A stretch of DNA of 64,000 nt from UBA2199 sp964628035 (GCA_964628035.1 CAZVPI010000001.1:124001-188000); one strand, 5' to 3'; positions 55,855-64,000 are shown, counted from the first letter of the stretch. A program made the numbers and translations. Notes: generated from the sequence alone by a model not told the origin.

Positions 55855-56820
55855 ATGAAAACAACGGTTTTCTCAGCCGGCGTCATCTTGCTCTCGGCCT
55901 TGTTCCTGTCGCCGGCCTGTTCCCTGCGCAGGCTGGCGCTGAACGGCGTGGCCAACGCCCTGACCGGAGGCAGCAGCACGGTGTTCACCGGCGACAACGA
56001 CCCCGAGCTCGTCGGCGACGCCCTGCCTTTCGCCATCAAGATGTACGAGTCGCTGCTGGCGGCCAATCCCCGCCACCAGGGGCTGCGGCTGCAGACCGGC
56101 AGCCTGTACATCATGTACGCCAACGCCTTCCTGCAAACCCCGGCCTCGATGCTGCCGGAGGAGGAATACCAGGCCCAGGAATTCTCCTATGCCAGGGCCA
56201 AGAACCTGTACCTGCGCGGGCGCGACATCCTCCTCGACCTGCTGGAGATGAAATATCCGGGCTTTCGCCGCAAGCTGGACGGCAAGAACTACGCCGCCGC
56301 CCTGGCCGCCAGCGGCCGCCGCGACGCACCGCTGCTGTATTGGGCCGGCGCCGGCTGGCTCGGCGGCTACGCCATCGATCCCTTCGACCTGGACCTGGGC
56401 ATGACCATGCCCGCGGCCGCGGCCCTGATCGAGCGGGCGTATGAGCTCGACCCCGACTACTCCGCCGGCGCCCTGCACGAGTTCTACATCCTGTACTACG
56501 GCTCGCTCCCCGAATACATGGGGGGCAGCCTGAAAAAGGCGCGCGAGCATTTCGCCAAGGCCCTGGCGGCCTCAGGCGGCCGGTCGGCCACACCCTACAT
56601 CTCCCTGGCCACGACGGCGGCGGTGAAGGAACAGAACTACTCCGAGTTTCGCGAGCTGCTGGGCAAGGCCCTGGCCGTCGATCCCGAGGCCGATCCGGAA
56701 ACCAGGCTGGTCGGCGTGCTGAACCGGCGCAAGGCGCGTTGGCTGCTCGAGCACGCCGATGACTTTTTCGTTGAAACCGGGGAGCCCGGGAAAGAAGGCG
56801 AGGAGAAAGGAACACCATGA
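55855..56820 (+). CDS. TatT-family lipoprotein (TRAP transporter-associated)
   Basis: A 321-residue lipoprotein: signal peptide with lipobox LSPAC (Cys about 22). A helical TPR-like domain follows with RLALNGVANALTGGSSTVFTGDNDPELVGDALPFAIKMYESLLAANP (about 27-73), then ASMLPEEEYQAQEFSYARAKNLYLRGRDILLDLLE. The TatT family (Treponema Tp0956) forms a trimer that binds the TRAP binding protein. The dctP gene follows with an ATGA overlap, in agreement. ATG 55855 has a good Shine-Dalgarno; earlier frames lie in the promoter. Confidence 0.88.
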   Translation: MKTTVFSAGVILLSALFLSPACSLRRLALNGVANALTGGSSTVFTGDNDPELVGDALPFAIKMYESLLAANPRHQGLRLQTGSLYIMYANAFLQTPASMLPEEEYQAQEFSYARAKNLYLRGRDILLDLLEMKYPGFRRKLDGKNYAAALAASGRRDAPLLYWAGAGWLGGYAIDPFDLDLGMTMPAAAALIERAYELDPDYSAGALHEFYILYYGSLPEYMGGSLKKAREHFAKALAASGGRSATPYISLATTAAVKEQNYSEFRELLGKALAVDPEADPETRLVGVLNRRKARWLLEHADDFFVETGEPGKEGEEKGTP

Positions 56821-57809
56821 AGACGGCAAGAAATGCATGGTTTGCGTGGATGCTGCTGGCGTGGCTTTCCCTGCCGGCACAGGTGGTCAAGATCGGCAGC
56901 ATGGCGCCTGACCGCTCCCCCTGGGACGACGCACTCAAGGAGATCGCCCGCGAATGGGAGGCCATCACCAAGGGCCAGGTCAGGCTGAAGATCTACCCCG
57001 GCGGCATCGCCGGCGGCGAGGAGGACACGATCCGCAAGATGAAGGTGGGCACCCTGGGCGGCGCCGTGCTCACCAACATCGGCCTGACCAAGATCAACCC
57101 CGACGCCTTCGTCCTCTCCACGCCGTTCCTTTTCCACTCGGAAGCGGAGATGGCCTACGTCATGGAACGGCTCACGCCGATCTTCGAGAAACAGATCGAG
57201 GCGAAAGGGTTCAAGGTGGTCATCTGGACCATGAGCGGCTGGGTCAACTTCTTCTCCAAGGCCCCGGTCCTCTACCCCAAGGACCTGAAAGCGCAGAAAC
57301 TGGCCATCAGCACCGGCGAGCCGGAGATGGAGCAGGCCTGGAAGAAGTCGGGATACCGCATCGTCCCCAACGAACTGAAAGATCTGATGATGGCCCTGCA
57401 GAGCGGCATGGTCGACGCCTTTTACCTGCCGCCGCTGGTGGCCGGCTCGGGGCAGTATTTCGGCATCGCCCCGCACATGAACTCCCTGAAGATCGCCCCT
57501 CTGGTCGGAGGCCTGGTCATCGTCGACCGCATCTGGAAGCGCATCCCCGACGAACAGAAGACGGCCATGCAGGCTGTCGTCGATCGCGTTTCCAAAAAGC
57601 TCGCCGGCGAAACCGCGGCCCTGGAAAAAAAGGCCCTGGAATCGATGAAAAAGAACGGCCTGATCATCCATGAGGCCCCTGCCGACAGCCTGGCCCAATG
57701 GAAGGAGACGGCCGAGCAGGGCATGGACGAGCTGGTCGGCAAGGTCTTCAGCCGCGAGATCCACCAGAAGCTGCTGGGCCTGCTGCAGGAATACAGGCAA
57801 ACGCAATGA
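56817..57809 (+). CDS. dctP: TRAP transporter DctP-family binding protein
   Basis: Periplasmic binding subunit, 330 residues, with a signal peptide (MKTARNAWFAWMLLAWLSLPAQ). The mature domain begins VVKIGSMAPDRSPWDDALKEIAREWE, then LKIYPGGIAGGEEDTIRKMKVGTLGGAV (about 57-84) with the family GG/E motif. The Arg-equivalent and hydrophobic segments of the C-terminal lobe follow, and a long C-terminal helix ends the protein. Ligand cannot be read off; TatT-linked systems have been proposed to move hydrophobic ligands, which could apply here. Overlaps both tatT and the permease gene. Confidence 0.9.
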   Translation: MKTARNAWFAWMLLAWLSLPAQVVKIGSMAPDRSPWDDALKEIAREWEAITKGQVRLKIYPGGIAGGEEDTIRKMKVGTLGGAVLTNIGLTKINPDAFVLSTPFLFHSEAEMAYVMERLTPIFEKQIEAKGFKVVIWTMSGWVNFFSKAPVLYPKDLKAQKLAISTGEPEMEQAWKKSGYRIVPNELKDLMMALQSGMVDAFYLPPLVAGSGQYFGIAPHMNSLKIAPLVGGLVIVDRIWKRIPDEQKTAMQAVVDRVSKKLAGETAALEKKALESMKKNGLIIHEAPADSLAQWKETAEQGMDELVGKVFSREIHQKLLGLLQEYRQTQ

Positions 57810-59677
57810 CCATATCCGGCTTCCGCCAGAAAGCGCGCTGGATCGAATCGCTCCTGGCGTTCCTCACCATTTTTCTCCTGGCGCTGTTCCCGAACCTGGA
57901 GGTGATCGCCCGCAAGTTCTTCCACACCGGCGTGCGCAACTCGACCGAGTTCACCCACCAGCTGGTTCTGGTCCTGGCCTTCATCGGCGCCGCCATCACC
58001 AGCCGCGAGAACCGACACCTCTCGCTGTCGTTGAACCTGAGGCTGAAGCCGGCTTTCCTTTCCCGCGTCCGGGTCCTGAACGCCGTCGTGAGCACGGCCT
58101 TCGCCGCAGCGTTCGCCTGGTCCGCCCTCTCGTTCACTCTCAACGCCTTCGATCCCGGGGAACTGATCTGGATCATTCCCAAGCGCTGGATCGCCGCTGT
58201 CATGCCCCTGGGTTACAGCGTGGTGGCCTACCGTTTCGCCCGCCAGGCCCCCGGCCGCTTCTGGGGCAAGGCCATCGCCTCCTCGGGCTTCCTGCTGGGC
58301 ACGCTCCTGGCCTGGGAACCTGCGGCCAACTGCGCGGCCGTCTTGGCGCCGGCGGCCGAGGGGGTGTTCCAGGCCCTGATGCCGGCCTTCGCCTGGATCG
58401 GCGCCACTCTGTCGACGCCCATCATCCTGCTCCTGATCTTCGGCGCCGTCACCGGGCTGCCGATCTTCATCGTCCTGGGCGGCATCGGCTACATGCTCTT
58501 CGCGCACACGGCCCAGCCCCTGGAAGTGATCGCCAACGAGGCCTATTCACTTCTGACCAGCCATTCGCTGCCGGCCATACCCCTCTTCACCTTCACCGGC
58601 TTTCTCCTTTCCGAGAGCAAGGCCGGGGAGCGCATCGTCCGCCTCTTCAAGGCCTTCTTCTCCTGGGTTCCGGGCGGGCTGGCCCTGATGGCCATCCTGG
58701 TCTCGACATTCTTCACCACGTTCACCGGCGCCTCGGGGGTCACGATCCTGGCCGTGGGCGGGCTGCTTTCCTTCGTCCTGGTCAAGGGTCAGTACGGGAA
58801 GAAATTCAGCTCCGGGCTGCTGACCGCCGTAGGCAGCATCGGCCTGCTGTTCCCGCCCAGCCTGCCGGTCATCATCTACGGGGTAACGGCCCAGGTCAGC
58901 ATCAAGGACATGTTCGTAGGCGGCATCGTGCCCGGCATCCTCATGGTGCTGGCCATGGCCATCTTCGGCATTCTGTATGCCAGAAAAAAATCGGTCCCCC
59001 GCGCGCGCTTCGCGCTGCGCGAGGCCATGGCCTCGGTCCGCGGCGCGTTCTGGGAGATCCTCCTGCCGGTCCTCATCGTCTGGGGCTATTTCGGCGGCAT
59101 CACCACCCTGGTGGAGAGCGGCGCCGTGGCGGTGATCTATACCCTGATCGTCGAGGTGTTCGTCCATCGCGACATCAAGCTGCGCCGCCTTCCCGACGTC
59201 ATGCTCAAGTGCATGCCCGTCATCGGCGGCGTGCTGGCCATCCTGGCCCTGGCCAAGGGGCTCTCCTACTACATCGTCGACGCCGAAATTCCCATGCAGC
59301 TGACGGCCTGGGTCAAGGGCGCCATTCACTCCAAATACCTTTTCCTGCTGCTGCTGAACCTCGCCCTGCTGGTCACCGGCTGTTTCATGGACATCTTCTC
59401 GGCCATCATGGTCGTCGTGCCGCTGATCATCCCCCTGGGCGAACTGTTCGCCATCCACCCTGTCCATCTGGGGATCATCTTCCTGGCCAACATGGAGCTG
59501 GGGTACCTGACGCCCCCGGTGGGTCTGAACCTCTACCTGGCCTCCTACACGTTCGAGGAGCCGATCACCAGGATTTACAGGGACGTGTTCCCCTTCCTTA
59601 TGATCCAGCTGGCCGCTGTGCTCCTGATCACCTATGTCCCTTTCTTCGCCACCGGGTTGCTGGGCCTTATAAAATAG
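57806..59677 (+). CDS. Fused DctQ-DctM TRAP transporter permease
   Basis: Inner-membrane secondary transporter of 623 residues. The N-terminal third (about 8-190) is DctQ-like: a first helix SLLAFLTIFLLALFPNLEVIARKF and later ASTAFAAAFAWSALSF type helices. From about 205 to the end is DctM with PIILLLIFGAVTGLPIFIVLGG, SLPAIPLFTFTGFLLSESKAGERIVR (about 255-280), TTFTGASGVTILAVGGL (about 308-324) and GYLTPPVGLNLYLAS (about 565-580). Sixteen or so helices in all. Fusion of small and large permeases is known in TatT-linked systems. GTG/ATG choice: ATG 57806 overlaps dctP. Confidence 0.92.
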   Translation: MTISGFRQKARWIESLLAFLTIFLLALFPNLEVIARKFFHTGVRNSTEFTHQLVLVLAFIGAAITSRENRHLSLSLNLRLKPAFLSRVRVLNAVVSTAFAAAFAWSALSFTLNAFDPGELIWIIPKRWIAAVMPLGYSVVAYRFARQAPGRFWGKAIASSGFLLGTLLAWEPAANCAAVLAPAAEGVFQALMPAFAWIGATLSTPIILLLIFGAVTGLPIFIVLGGIGYMLFAHTAQPLEVIANEAYSLLTSHSLPAIPLFTFTGFLLSESKAGERIVRLFKAFFSWVPGGLALMAILVSTFFTTFTGASGVTILAVGGLLSFVLVKGQYGKKFSSGLLTAVGSIGLLFPPSLPVIIYGVTAQVSIKDMFVGGIVPGILMVLAMAIFGILYARKKSVPRARFALREAMASVRGAFWEILLPVLIVWGYFGGITTLVESGAVAVIYTLIVEVFVHRDIKLRRLPDVMLKCMPVIGGVLAILALAKGLSYYIVDAEIPMQLTAWVKGAIHSKYLFLLLLNLALLVTGCFMDIFSAIMVVVPLIIPLGELFAIHPVHLGIIFLANMELGYLTPPVGLNLYLASYTFEEPITRIYRDVFPFLMIQLAAVLLITYVPFFATGLLGLIK

Positions 59678-59784
59678 GAGGCGAAATATCAAGGCAAAAG
59701 GGAAAGACCCTCTGCCCGGGGATATGCTAAAAGAGCTTTTTGCTTGCTGTTACGACCACCCACACTAACACTATCCCTTATCTT
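59678..59784. repeat. Short intergenic region with CACTAACACTATC repeat
   Basis: Between convergent genes. Bases 59761-59775 (CACACTAACACTATC) match the CTAACAC family. A palindrome AAAAGAGCTTTT is near 59729-59740. No classical terminator. Confidence 0.45.
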
Positions 59785-61104
59785 CTACTCGATCTCGGGC
59801 GGCTGCCCGACCAGCATGGCGATCACCTCGGGCTTTTCGTCACTCTGCAGGATGAAGCTGCCCTCGATGCCTGCGACGCGGGCGATCGGCGCTCCCTTCG
59901 CCGTGTGCGAGATCCGCACCTCGGGGTAGTGAAGGCGCATCTGGTCGAGGGTGCTGCCGATGCCGATGCCGTTCGCCGTCCGGAAGAGCGGGCTGACAAC
60001 GGTGATGCCCCAGGCAAGGCCGTTCTTCTCATACACGTAGAACAACGGTTCGCCGGCGGCATCGGTGATCTTGAGGACGTCGCGGTAGGTCTCTCCGACC
60101 AGCATCTTGCGCCTCAGCAGGCGGTAGGAAGGCGGCAGCTTGCCGGCGATGCGGTCGACCGGCGCATCCAGCGCGACGGCGCCGACCTGCCGGCCGGAAA
60201 CCAGCAGCCCGGCCTCGACGGGCTTTCCCCAGGGCCGGACCGTCAGCAACTGGGCGCGGACTACCTCCTGCCCGGGGACGGCCGGCAGCAATGAAAACTC
60301 GAGCCCGGCGGCCTGCAGCTCGGAGAGGACACGGGCCAGGTCGGTCTTATCCAGCACCTGCAGGACGCGGTTCACGGTCTTGATCGTCCCCCTGCCCGGG
60401 GTGACGACCATGACCTCGGCATGGCTCACGGCGCCCTGCTCCAGCTTTTCCAGGGCGGTCACCCGAAAGCCGCGGAACTCGCCTTTCGTCGTTCGCAGCG
60501 TCTGCCCGCCGCGGACCGTTGTCTGCGCGCCGCTCATGATCCGCACGCGGACAGCCAGCGCCTCGGCCAGGGCCGCCAGCTGCGGATCGCCCTCCTGGGA
60601 GACCAGCGGCCCGGCCGGACGCACCGCAAGGGGCGCTTCGCCGGCAAAGGGCTCGGCGGTCAGCACGTGCTGCTCGAAACGCTTCTGCAGGAGCGCCTTG
60701 TTGCGGGCCACGTAGGCGGCATAGCCGCTCAATTCGCCCGGTTCCTCGCTGGCCTGCGTCTCCGCGGCAGCGGGGCGGACCGGCTCCTCCTTCTTCCGCC
60801 CCCCGGAGGCGACCATGACCAGCACCAGCAACAAGCCCACGACCGCGGCGATCATCACCCAAACGCTGGCAGGCAGGCCCGGTTTTCGGGCGACCAGCGG
60901 CCGCGGCACGTCGGGCCGTGGAACCTGGACCGGACGCCGGGCCTCGGCTCCGTACAGGGTGGCTGGAGCCGCCGGGGCTTCGGCCAGCCTGGCCTCGGAA
61001 GGAAGGTCGAGCGGAGGCTGCGGCGCTGGCAACGGGCCGGGGGCGCCTTCCGCGGCCCGGATCGGGATCGGGTCGTTGCTTTCGGGGGGGGTGGCTTCAG
61101 GCAT
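59785..61104 (-). CDS. Bitopic membrane protein of unknown function
   Basis: A 439-residue protein: a Pro/Ala-rich cytoplasmic N-terminus (1-78), one transmembrane helix (about 80-101, SVWVMIAAVVGLLLVLVMVASGG), and a long extracytoplasmic part. The latter starts with an Ala/Glu linker (PVRPAAAETQASEEPGELSG), then a helical stretch near YAAYVARNKALLQKRF. Two similar beta-rich halves follow, the last with NGIGIGSTLDQMRLHYPEVRIS (about 392-413), a pattern of small lipoprotein-like domains. No known family recognised. It has a strong promoter and a GGAG Shine-Dalgarno before ATG 61104. Confidence 0.7.
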   Translation of the reverse strand: MPEATPPESNDPIPIRAAEGAPGPLPAPQPPLDLPSEARLAEAPAAPATLYGAEARRPVQVPRPDVPRPLVARKPGLPASVWVMIAAVVGLLLVLVMVASGGRKKEEPVRPAAAETQASEEPGELSGYAAYVARNKALLQKRFEQHVLTAEPFAGEAPLAVRPAGPLVSQEGDPQLAALAEALAVRVRIMSGAQTTVRGGQTLRTTKGEFRGFRVTALEKLEQGAVSHAEVMVVTPGRGTIKTVNRVLQVLDKTDLARVLSELQAAGLEFSLLPAVPGQEVVRAQLLTVRPWGKPVEAGLLVSGRQVGAVALDAPVDRIAGKLPPSYRLLRRKMLVGETYRDVLKITDAAGEPLFYVYEKNGLAWGITVVSPLFRTANGIGIGSTLDQMRLHYPEVRISHTAKGAPIARVAGIEGSFILQSDEKPEVIAMLVGQPPEIE

Positions 61105-61121
61105 GGTTTTCTCCGTTCACA

Positions 61122-61150
61122 AAGATAGTTCAGAGCATTTCTTTTGTCAA
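61122..61150 (-). promoter_or_regulatory. Promoter of the bitopic membrane-protein gene
   Basis: Minus strand TTGACA (61150-61145), 17-bp spacer, TATCTT (61127-61122). Leader about 17 nt with GGAG before ATG 61104. Confidence 0.65.
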
Positions 61151-61357
61151 CGCATCCAGCCCCGCACGGATTCAAAATTAACGATCTTAAAAACAGTGGC
61201 GGTGATCGTGGCAGAAACCGCAATGATTGAGCTTCTGTGATTCCAACGTTTGCCTTGAGAGATCAATCCAGCCAGACTTCTTTCTCGTCGTGTTGACAGG
61301 TCTCGTTGATTGTCTTGCTGACGACTAACGTCTAACGTCTGACGTCTCGGCTTCGCT
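61151..61357. repeat. Intergenic region with TGATCG block and AACGTC tandem
   Basis: Bases 61196-61230 (GTGGCGGTGATCGTGGCAGA and onward) resemble both arms of the inverted repeat at 41899-42012. Bases 61321-61347 are TAACGTC/TAACGTC/TGACGTC units of 8 bp. No gene seen. Confidence 0.5.
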
Positions 61358-62377
61358 CTACTGCCACACCCCCGCGATCGCGGTCCCGCAAGAACCGCAG
61401 GAGCCAGCGCGCAGGCCGGCGATGTCCACCTGATATCCGCAGCGCCGGATCAGCTCAGCCCCGCAGTTCGGGCAGCGGGTATCGTTCCACGGCGAATCGG
61501 GAAGGTTGCCTCCGTAGACGTACTTCAGGCCGAGCTCACTGCCCCAGCGCAGGCACTCGTGAACCGCCGCCTCCCGCGTCGCCGCCACGTCAAGCAGCCG
61601 GTGACTGGGAAAGAAGCGCGATACATGCCAGGGCATGGCGGCGTCGACGCCGACCAGGAAGGAAGCCAGATCCTCGATCTCGTCCCGCTTGTCGTTCAGC
61701 CCGGGGATCAGCAGGGTCGTCACCTCGACCCACACCCCCATGGCTTTCAGGCCGGCGATCGATTCCAGGACCGGCGCCAGACTGGCGGCGCAATAATCAT
61801 GATAGAATCGGTCGCGAAAGGACTTCAAGTCGATGTTGGCCCCGTCCAGCAAGGGGCCGAGCTCCTTCAAGGCGTCCGGGCCCAGGTAGCCGTTGCTGAC
61901 CAGCACGTTGCGCAGCCCGGCCTGGCGTGCCCGTTTGGCCGTTTCCAGAACCAGCTCAAAAAAAACGGTCGGCTCCGTATAGGTATAGGAGATCGAGCGG
62001 CACCCCCCTTTCTTGGCCATGGCCGCCAGGCGCTCGGGCGGGAGGTTTTCGCCTTCGATATCATCCTCTGCCGCCACCTGCGACAGGGTGTGGTTCTGGC
62101 AGAAGCGGCAGGAAAAGTTGCAGCCCATGGCGGCGATGGAGAAGGAGCGCGATCCAGGCAGGAAATGATAGAGCGGCTTCTTCTCGATGGGGTCGATGTT
62201 CACGGCGGCGACACGGTCGGCGTTCAGCGAGTACAGCTCCCCGGCGACATTCTTGCGCACGCCGCAAATCCCCCGCTGGCCGGGCGCAAGGCGGCATTGG
62301 TGGCCGCACAAACGGCAGCGTACCCAGCCGTCCGCCAACCGTTCGCCGAACAGCGCCTTGATCATCGGTCCTGGCAT
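61358..62377 (-). CDS. amrS: AmmeMemoRadiSam-system radical SAM enzyme
   Basis: Radical-SAM protein of the AmrS (PFL-activase-like) family, 339 residues. An N-terminal zinc-type CRLCGHQCRLAPGQRGICGVR (Cys pairs, about 21-42) comes first. The cluster motif AAMGCNFSCRFCQN (C-x3-C-x2-C, about 83-96) follows, then YTYTEPTVFFEL (about 132-143) and GLRNVLVSNGYLGP. A C-terminal CPNCGAELIRRCGYQV and CGSCG zinc ribbon ends the protein. The other two members (AmmeMemo proteins) are not seen in the window. ATG 62377 chosen; ATG 62365 is a close alternative. It follows trxB by 45 bases. Confidence 0.85.
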   Translation of the reverse strand: MPGPMIKALFGERLADGWVRCRLCGHQCRLAPGQRGICGVRKNVAGELYSLNADRVAAVNIDPIEKKPLYHFLPGSRSFSIAAMGCNFSCRFCQNHTLSQVAAEDDIEGENLPPERLAAMAKKGGCRSISYTYTEPTVFFELVLETAKRARQAGLRNVLVSNGYLGPDALKELGPLLDGANIDLKSFRDRFYHDYCAASLAPVLESIAGLKAMGVWVEVTTLLIPGLNDKRDEIEDLASFLVGVDAAMPWHVSRFFPSHRLLDVAATREAAVHECLRWGSELGLKYVYGGNLPDSPWNDTRCPNCGAELIRRCGYQVDIAGLRAGSCGSCGTAIAGVWQ

Positions 62378-62422
62378 CCGGCCGAGGAAAGCATCGGGCT
62401 CATGCCGCCCGCCTGCGCTCCG

Positions 62423-63346
62423 TCACTCGAGCGAGGAGAGGTACTCTTCGCAGCTGAGCGCCGCCTGCACCCCCATCCCCGTCGAGATGGCGACCTGGCG
62501 CCGATTGCCGGCGATGACCTCGCCGGAGACGAAGAGGCCCGGCGCTTCGGTGCGCAGGGAGATATCGGTCGGCACATAGCCGTTCTCGTCCAGCTTCACC
62601 AATCCCTGGAGCAAGCCGGTGTTGGGAAGGGTGCCGATCGCCAGGAAGGCTCCGTCGAAGGCCATCTCAGCAACCGCTCCCGTCTTCTTGTTGAGTACGT
62701 CGAGCGCCTCGAGCTTCTGGCTTCCCTTGAAGCGCAGGACCTGCGAGTCCCATATCACCTTGATCTTCTCGTTGCGGAACACGCGGTCCTGCAGGATGCG
62801 CTCGGCGCGAAGCTGGTCGCGGCGATGGATCAGGGAGACCTCGGAGGCGAACTTCGACAGGTGCAGGGCCTCGTACAGGGCGGTATCCCCGCCGCCCAGG
62901 ACGGCCACCTTCTTGCCCTTGAAGAACGGGGCGTCACAGGTGGCGCAGACCGATACGCCGCGGCCCATCAACTCGCTCTCTCCGGGAACCCCCAGATGGC
63001 GGTGCGATGAACCGGCGGCGTAGAGGATGGCCTTGGCCGCATATTGGTTCTGATATACATCGACGAGCCAGGCGCCGCCCTCCCGCTTCAGTCCCAGGAC
63101 CTCGTCCTGTTCCAGGATGACCCCGTAGCGCTCGGCCTGCTTGGCCATTTGTTCCATCAGGTCGGCGGGGACGATCGGCTCGGAGAACCCGGGATAGTTC
63201 TCGATGATGTCGGAAAAGATGATCTGGCCGCCGAATACTTGCTTCTCCAGCACAAGGGTCTTGCGCAGGGCGCGGCCGCAATAGACCGCCGCCGCCAGGC
63301 CGGCCGGCCCGCCGCCGATGATGATCACGTCCCAATTCCTTTCCAT
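62423..63346 (-). CDS. trxB: Thioredoxin reductase
   Basis: Low-molecular-weight NADPH-dependent TrxB, 307 residues. FAD loop IIGGGPAGLAAAVYCGRALRK (about 8-28), then the redox motif CATC in GVSVCATCDAPFFKGKKVAVLGGGDTALYEALHL (about 133-166) with the NADPH-binding GGGDTA. FVSGEVIAGNRRQVAISTGMG contacts FAD near the end. The last motif normally reads GDV; here SGEV. ATG 63346 overlaps the trxA stop (TGATG), so thioredoxin and its reductase are translated together. Confidence 0.93.
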   Translation of the reverse strand: MERNWDVIIIGGGPAGLAAAVYCGRALRKTLVLEKQVFGGQIIFSDIIENYPGFSEPIVPADLMEQMAKQAERYGVILEQDEVLGLKREGGAWLVDVYQNQYAAKAILYAAGSSHRHLGVPGESELMGRGVSVCATCDAPFFKGKKVAVLGGGDTALYEALHLSKFASEVSLIHRRDQLRAERILQDRVFRNEKIKVIWDSQVLRFKGSQKLEALDVLNKKTGAVAEMAFDGAFLAIGTLPNTGLLQGLVKLDENGYVPTDISLRTEAPGLFVSGEVIAGNRRQVAISTGMGVQAALSCEEYLSSLE

Positions 63347-63666
63347 CAGCTCACCTCGTGGAGGGTTTTCTCGATCTGCACCGGGTTCACGGCGCCGATG
63401 ATCTGGGTCTTCACCTGGCCGTTTTTGATGAACAGCAGGGTGGGCAGGGTGCGGACGAAAAAGCGGGAGGAGGTCTTGGGGCATTCGTTCACGTTGACCT
63501 TGAGGACCTTGACCCGCTGGACGTTGCTGGCGGCGATCTTTTCCAGCCCCGGCTCCATCAGCCGGCAGGGCATGCAGGTCGGAGCCCAAAAATCCACGAT
63601 GACCATGGGGGTGTCCTTGATGTGGCTTTCAAAATCGCCGTCGTTGGCCGCGATGATTTCAGACAT
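63346..63666 (-). CDS. trxA: Thioredoxin with CMPC active site
   Basis: A 106-residue thioredoxin. N-terminus MSEIIAANDGDFESHI, redox motif FWAPTCMPCRLMEP with C31 and C34 (canonical WCGPC is TCMPC here), and a cis-Pro segment RTLPTLLFIKNGQV. The altered dipeptide between the cysteines and the missing Trp before Cys31 should change redox potential. The frame is open upstream to 63879 but that overlaps the glgA gene; ATG 63666 gives the normal length. Downstream trxB overlaps it. Confidence 0.9.
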   Translation of the reverse strand: MSEIIAANDGDFESHIKDTPMVIVDFWAPTCMPCRLMEPGLEKIAASNVQRVKVLKVNVNECPKTSSRFFVRTLPTLLFIKNGQVKTQIIGAVNPVQIEKTLHEVS

Positions 63667-64000
63667 GCTGAGTGTCCTCCGATAAAATGTTTCTATATAA
63701 ATGCAAATAATGGGGAGCGGCTTTCGCCCAGGAAAAATCCTTTGCCATGCCGTTTTCTTGCAGCCTCCGCCAGCCGCCCGGGTCGGCGAACAGTTCGCGG
63801 GCGCGTCGGAGCGCCGCCAGCGGCGCATCCACTCCCCTGCCCTGGAACTTGAATCCCGTCCCCCGGCCGCAGGCCGCATCGAAGGACTCGACCGAATCTT
63901 CCAGGCCTCCCGTTGCCCTGACGACCGGCACCGTGCCGTAGCGCATGGCGTAGATCTGGTTCAAGCCGCACGGCTCGTAGTGGGAAGGCATGAAGAGGAG
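63659..64000 (-). CDS. glgA: Glycogen/starch synthase C-terminal part, cut by window edge
   Basis: The last 113 or so residues of a GT5 glycogen synthase, which continues beyond 64000. Visible: FMPSHYEPCGLNQIYAMRYG, the conserved catalytic EPCGLNQ motif, then GTVPVVRATGGLEDSVESF and a GTGFKF strand. WSKAA-like AKDFSWAKAAPHYLHLYRNIL near the end closes the protein. It transfers glucose from ADP-glucose to glycogen. The ATG at 63991 is internal; the true start is outside. It overlaps trxA by eight bases. Confidence 0.9.
   Translation of the reverse strand, partial: LLFMPSHYEPCGLNQIYAMRYGTVPVVRATGGLEDSVESFDAACGRGTGFKFQGRGVDAPLAALRRARELFADPGGWRRLQENGMAKDFSWAKAAPHYLHLYRNILSEDTQHV

Overview
The window is a gene-dense (about 63% GC by eye), purely chromosomal stretch from a diderm (Gram-negative-type) bacterium. 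Evidence for an outer membrane: three Kdo-synthesis genes, a porin-like beta-barrel, apolipoprotein N-acyltransferase and several lipobox proteins. No rRNA, tRNA, CRISPR array, transposase or phage gene was seen. The gene mix (tandem-domain ThyX, archaeal-type phosphoglycerate mutase, methylmalonyl-CoA mutase catalytic subunit, TRAP transporter with a TatT lipoprotein, serine-palmitoyltransferase-like enzyme) and the degenerate intergenic repeats would fit an uncultured Acidobacteriota/Aminicenantes-like lineage. That placement is inference only; no marker gene in the window settles it.

Layout, left to right. 1-3.0 kb: end of a DUF6599-like gene, then a leftward Kdo operon kdsA-kdsD-kdsC. 3.0-3.7 kb: a 0.7 kb non-coding stretch rich in hairpins. 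3.7-6.1 kb: methylmalonyl-CoA mutase, YtxH and DUF948 proteins. 6.2-8.6 kb: rightward dipeptidase, patatin, Cys-cluster protein. 8.8-12.6 kb: thiF-thiS, rlmN, an aminotransferase and a 59-residue basic protein. 12.8-16.5 kb: leftward ndk-STAS-RsbW-RsbU-purA operon (a partner-switch signalling cassette). 16.6-18.6 kb: PstS-like binding protein plus porin. 18.7-26.8 kb: leftward grpE-dnaK-dnaJ-rsmE-Ser/Thr kinase-apgM-MBL-xerD cluster. 26.9-28.1 kb: ftsB-htpX. 28.5-35.1 kb: leftward operon led by a serine-palmitoyltransferase-like enzyme and continuing into two glycosyltransferases, a WecA/MraY-type transferase and an FAD enzyme, with a ceramide-reductase-like SDR gene divergent from it. 35.1-39.7 kb: secreted protein, Fe-S-type Rrf2 regulator, TPR lipoprotein, then PolX-N/maf/aldo-keto reductase/hypothetical. 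39.8-41.9 kb: P-loop kinase plus tandem ThyX. 42.1-49.0 kb: purine permease, then site-2 protease-trpS-scpA-scpB-hisC-lpdA. 49.0-53.2 kb: NfeD-slipin-SPOR-lnt envelope operon. 53.1-55.7 kb: nadA-NifU-like-binding protein. 55.9-59.7 kb: TatT-DctP-DctQM TRAP transporter. 59.8-64 kb: a membrane protein of unknown function, then leftward glgA(partial)-trxA-trxB-amrS.

Genes are packed tightly; ATGA, GTGA or TGATG stop/start overlaps join many neighbours, so most transcripts look polycistronic. Near-consensus sigma-70 promoters (TTGACA-like, 16-18 bp, TATAAT-like) can be read in front of most transcription units. In eight of them the -10 box ends only 6-9 bases before the start codon, which predicts leaderless or almost leaderless mRNAs.

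The points most worth a second look are: the sphingolipid-like enzyme pair at the head of a glycan operon; the leaderless promoter architecture; the hairpin-rich stretch at 3.2-3.5 kb flanked by CTAACAC repeats that recur at the 3' ends of other genes; the tandem ThyX whose two copies each deviate at a different motif position; and a zinc-ribbon Ser/Thr kinase embedded in the chaperone operon.
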